Origin: Mycobacterium sp. UM_WGJ
GTDB lineage: Bacteria; Actinomycetota; Actinomycetes; Mycobacteriales; Mycobacteriaceae
Reading direction: 5' to 3'
NCBI RefSeq assembly: GCF_000455125.1
Contig: NZ_AUWR01000008.1
Span: 248,001-312,000, forward strand
Length of the DNA stretch: 64,000 nt
Below are positions 63,909 to 64,000 of this stretch, in pieces (position 1 is the stretch's first letter; each line of letters begins with the position of its first letter). Below the pieces are notes generated by a model that was given only the letters and a program-made list of their open reading frames with translations, was not told where the DNA came from and searched no databases. A program made the translations under genes and the position numbers.

Positions 63909-64000
63909 ATGCAGCTCGCCCTGGCCGCAGGATCGACCGATCCCGGCACTGTATCCACCACCCGGGCCACCGGACTCCTGGCCGCCGGGATCGCCCTAGC
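63909..64000 (+). CDS. Partial CDS, probable iron-regulated membrane protein
   Basis: Starts at ATG 63909 with AAGGAG at 63897-63902; an ATG at 63904 in another frame soon stops. Only about 30 codons are in the window: a short polar leader (MQLALAAGSTDPGTVSTTRA) then the beginning of a hydrophobic stretch (TGLLAAGIALA). The IdeR box 83 bp upstream implies iron repression. A siderophore permease such as FecCD or another transporter would fit, but that is a guess from context. Confidence 0.55.
   Translation, partial: MQLALAAGSTDPGTVSTTRATGLLAAGIAL

Overview
The window is from a high-GC actinobacterium of the family Mycobacteriaceae, a non-tuberculous Mycobacterium in the broad sense. The evidence is gene content and order. 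Long stretches match the Mycobacterium tuberculosis segment from dgt through glyS, smtB, zur, uppS, recO, amiA2, era, corC, ybeY, phoH, rsmE, dnaJ2 and hrcA to the mycobactin locus. Several accessory blocks missing from that M. tuberculosis segment interrupt it. I cannot name the species from sequence alone. I saw no rRNA, tRNA, CRISPR array or transposase.

Layout. 1-5.9 kb: 3' part of dgt (reverse), a TPM-domain protein, a multi-pass membrane protein, glycyl-tRNA synthetase, and the divergent zinc-sensing pair smtB-zur. 5.9-10 kb: a conserved small protein, decaprenyl diphosphate synthase (uppS), an inserted methyltransferase and collagen-like lipoprotein, then recO. 10-15.9 kb: amiA2, a hemophore-like secreted protein, the sulfurtransferase sseB, a flavin monooxygenase, a short-chain dehydrogenase and a lipoprotein. 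15.9-22.9 kb: a tightly packed reverse-strand housekeeping operon running hrcA, dnaJ2, rsmE, phoH, ybeY, corC, era. 23-30.5 kb: a metabolic island with a LysR regulator, ethanolamine ammonia-lyase eutB-eutC, hisN, a sphingosine-phosphate-lyase-like PLP enzyme and an FGGY kinase.

30.5-64 kb is an almost continuous iron-siderophore supercluster: an MTB12/CFP2-like secreted protein, then mbtH, G, F, E, D, C and T (reverse), two unrelated small genes, mbtB, the divergent mbtA, a DUF3060 membrane protein, irtB-irtA (reverse), mbtK, then mbtN-M-L (reverse), and a partial gene at the right edge. In M. tuberculosis the mbt-1 genes, mbt-2 genes and irtAB lie at separate loci. Here they sit together, with IdeR-type operators before mbtT, between mbtB and mbtA, between irtA and mbtK, and twice between mbtL and the right-edge gene. 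Expected flow: MbtA activates salicylate and loads it on MbtB. MbtB, C, D, E and F assemble the peptide-polyketide. MbtG hydroxylates lysine. MbtK, L, M and N make and attach the unsaturated acyl chain. IrtAB import and reduce ferric (carboxy)mycobactin. The salicylate synthase gene mbtI is not in the window.

Most unusual points: MbtE is dimodular (C-A-T-C-A-T), which predicts an extra residue or a silent module; the second A domain has FLEG where FDxS is normal; the MbtB thioesterase is a separate gene, split from MbtB by a cutinase-like gene and a SnoaL-like gene; and a 47-bp dispersed repeat with inverted ends occurs three times, each time inside a coding sequence (eutC, mbtE, irtA) and in frame.
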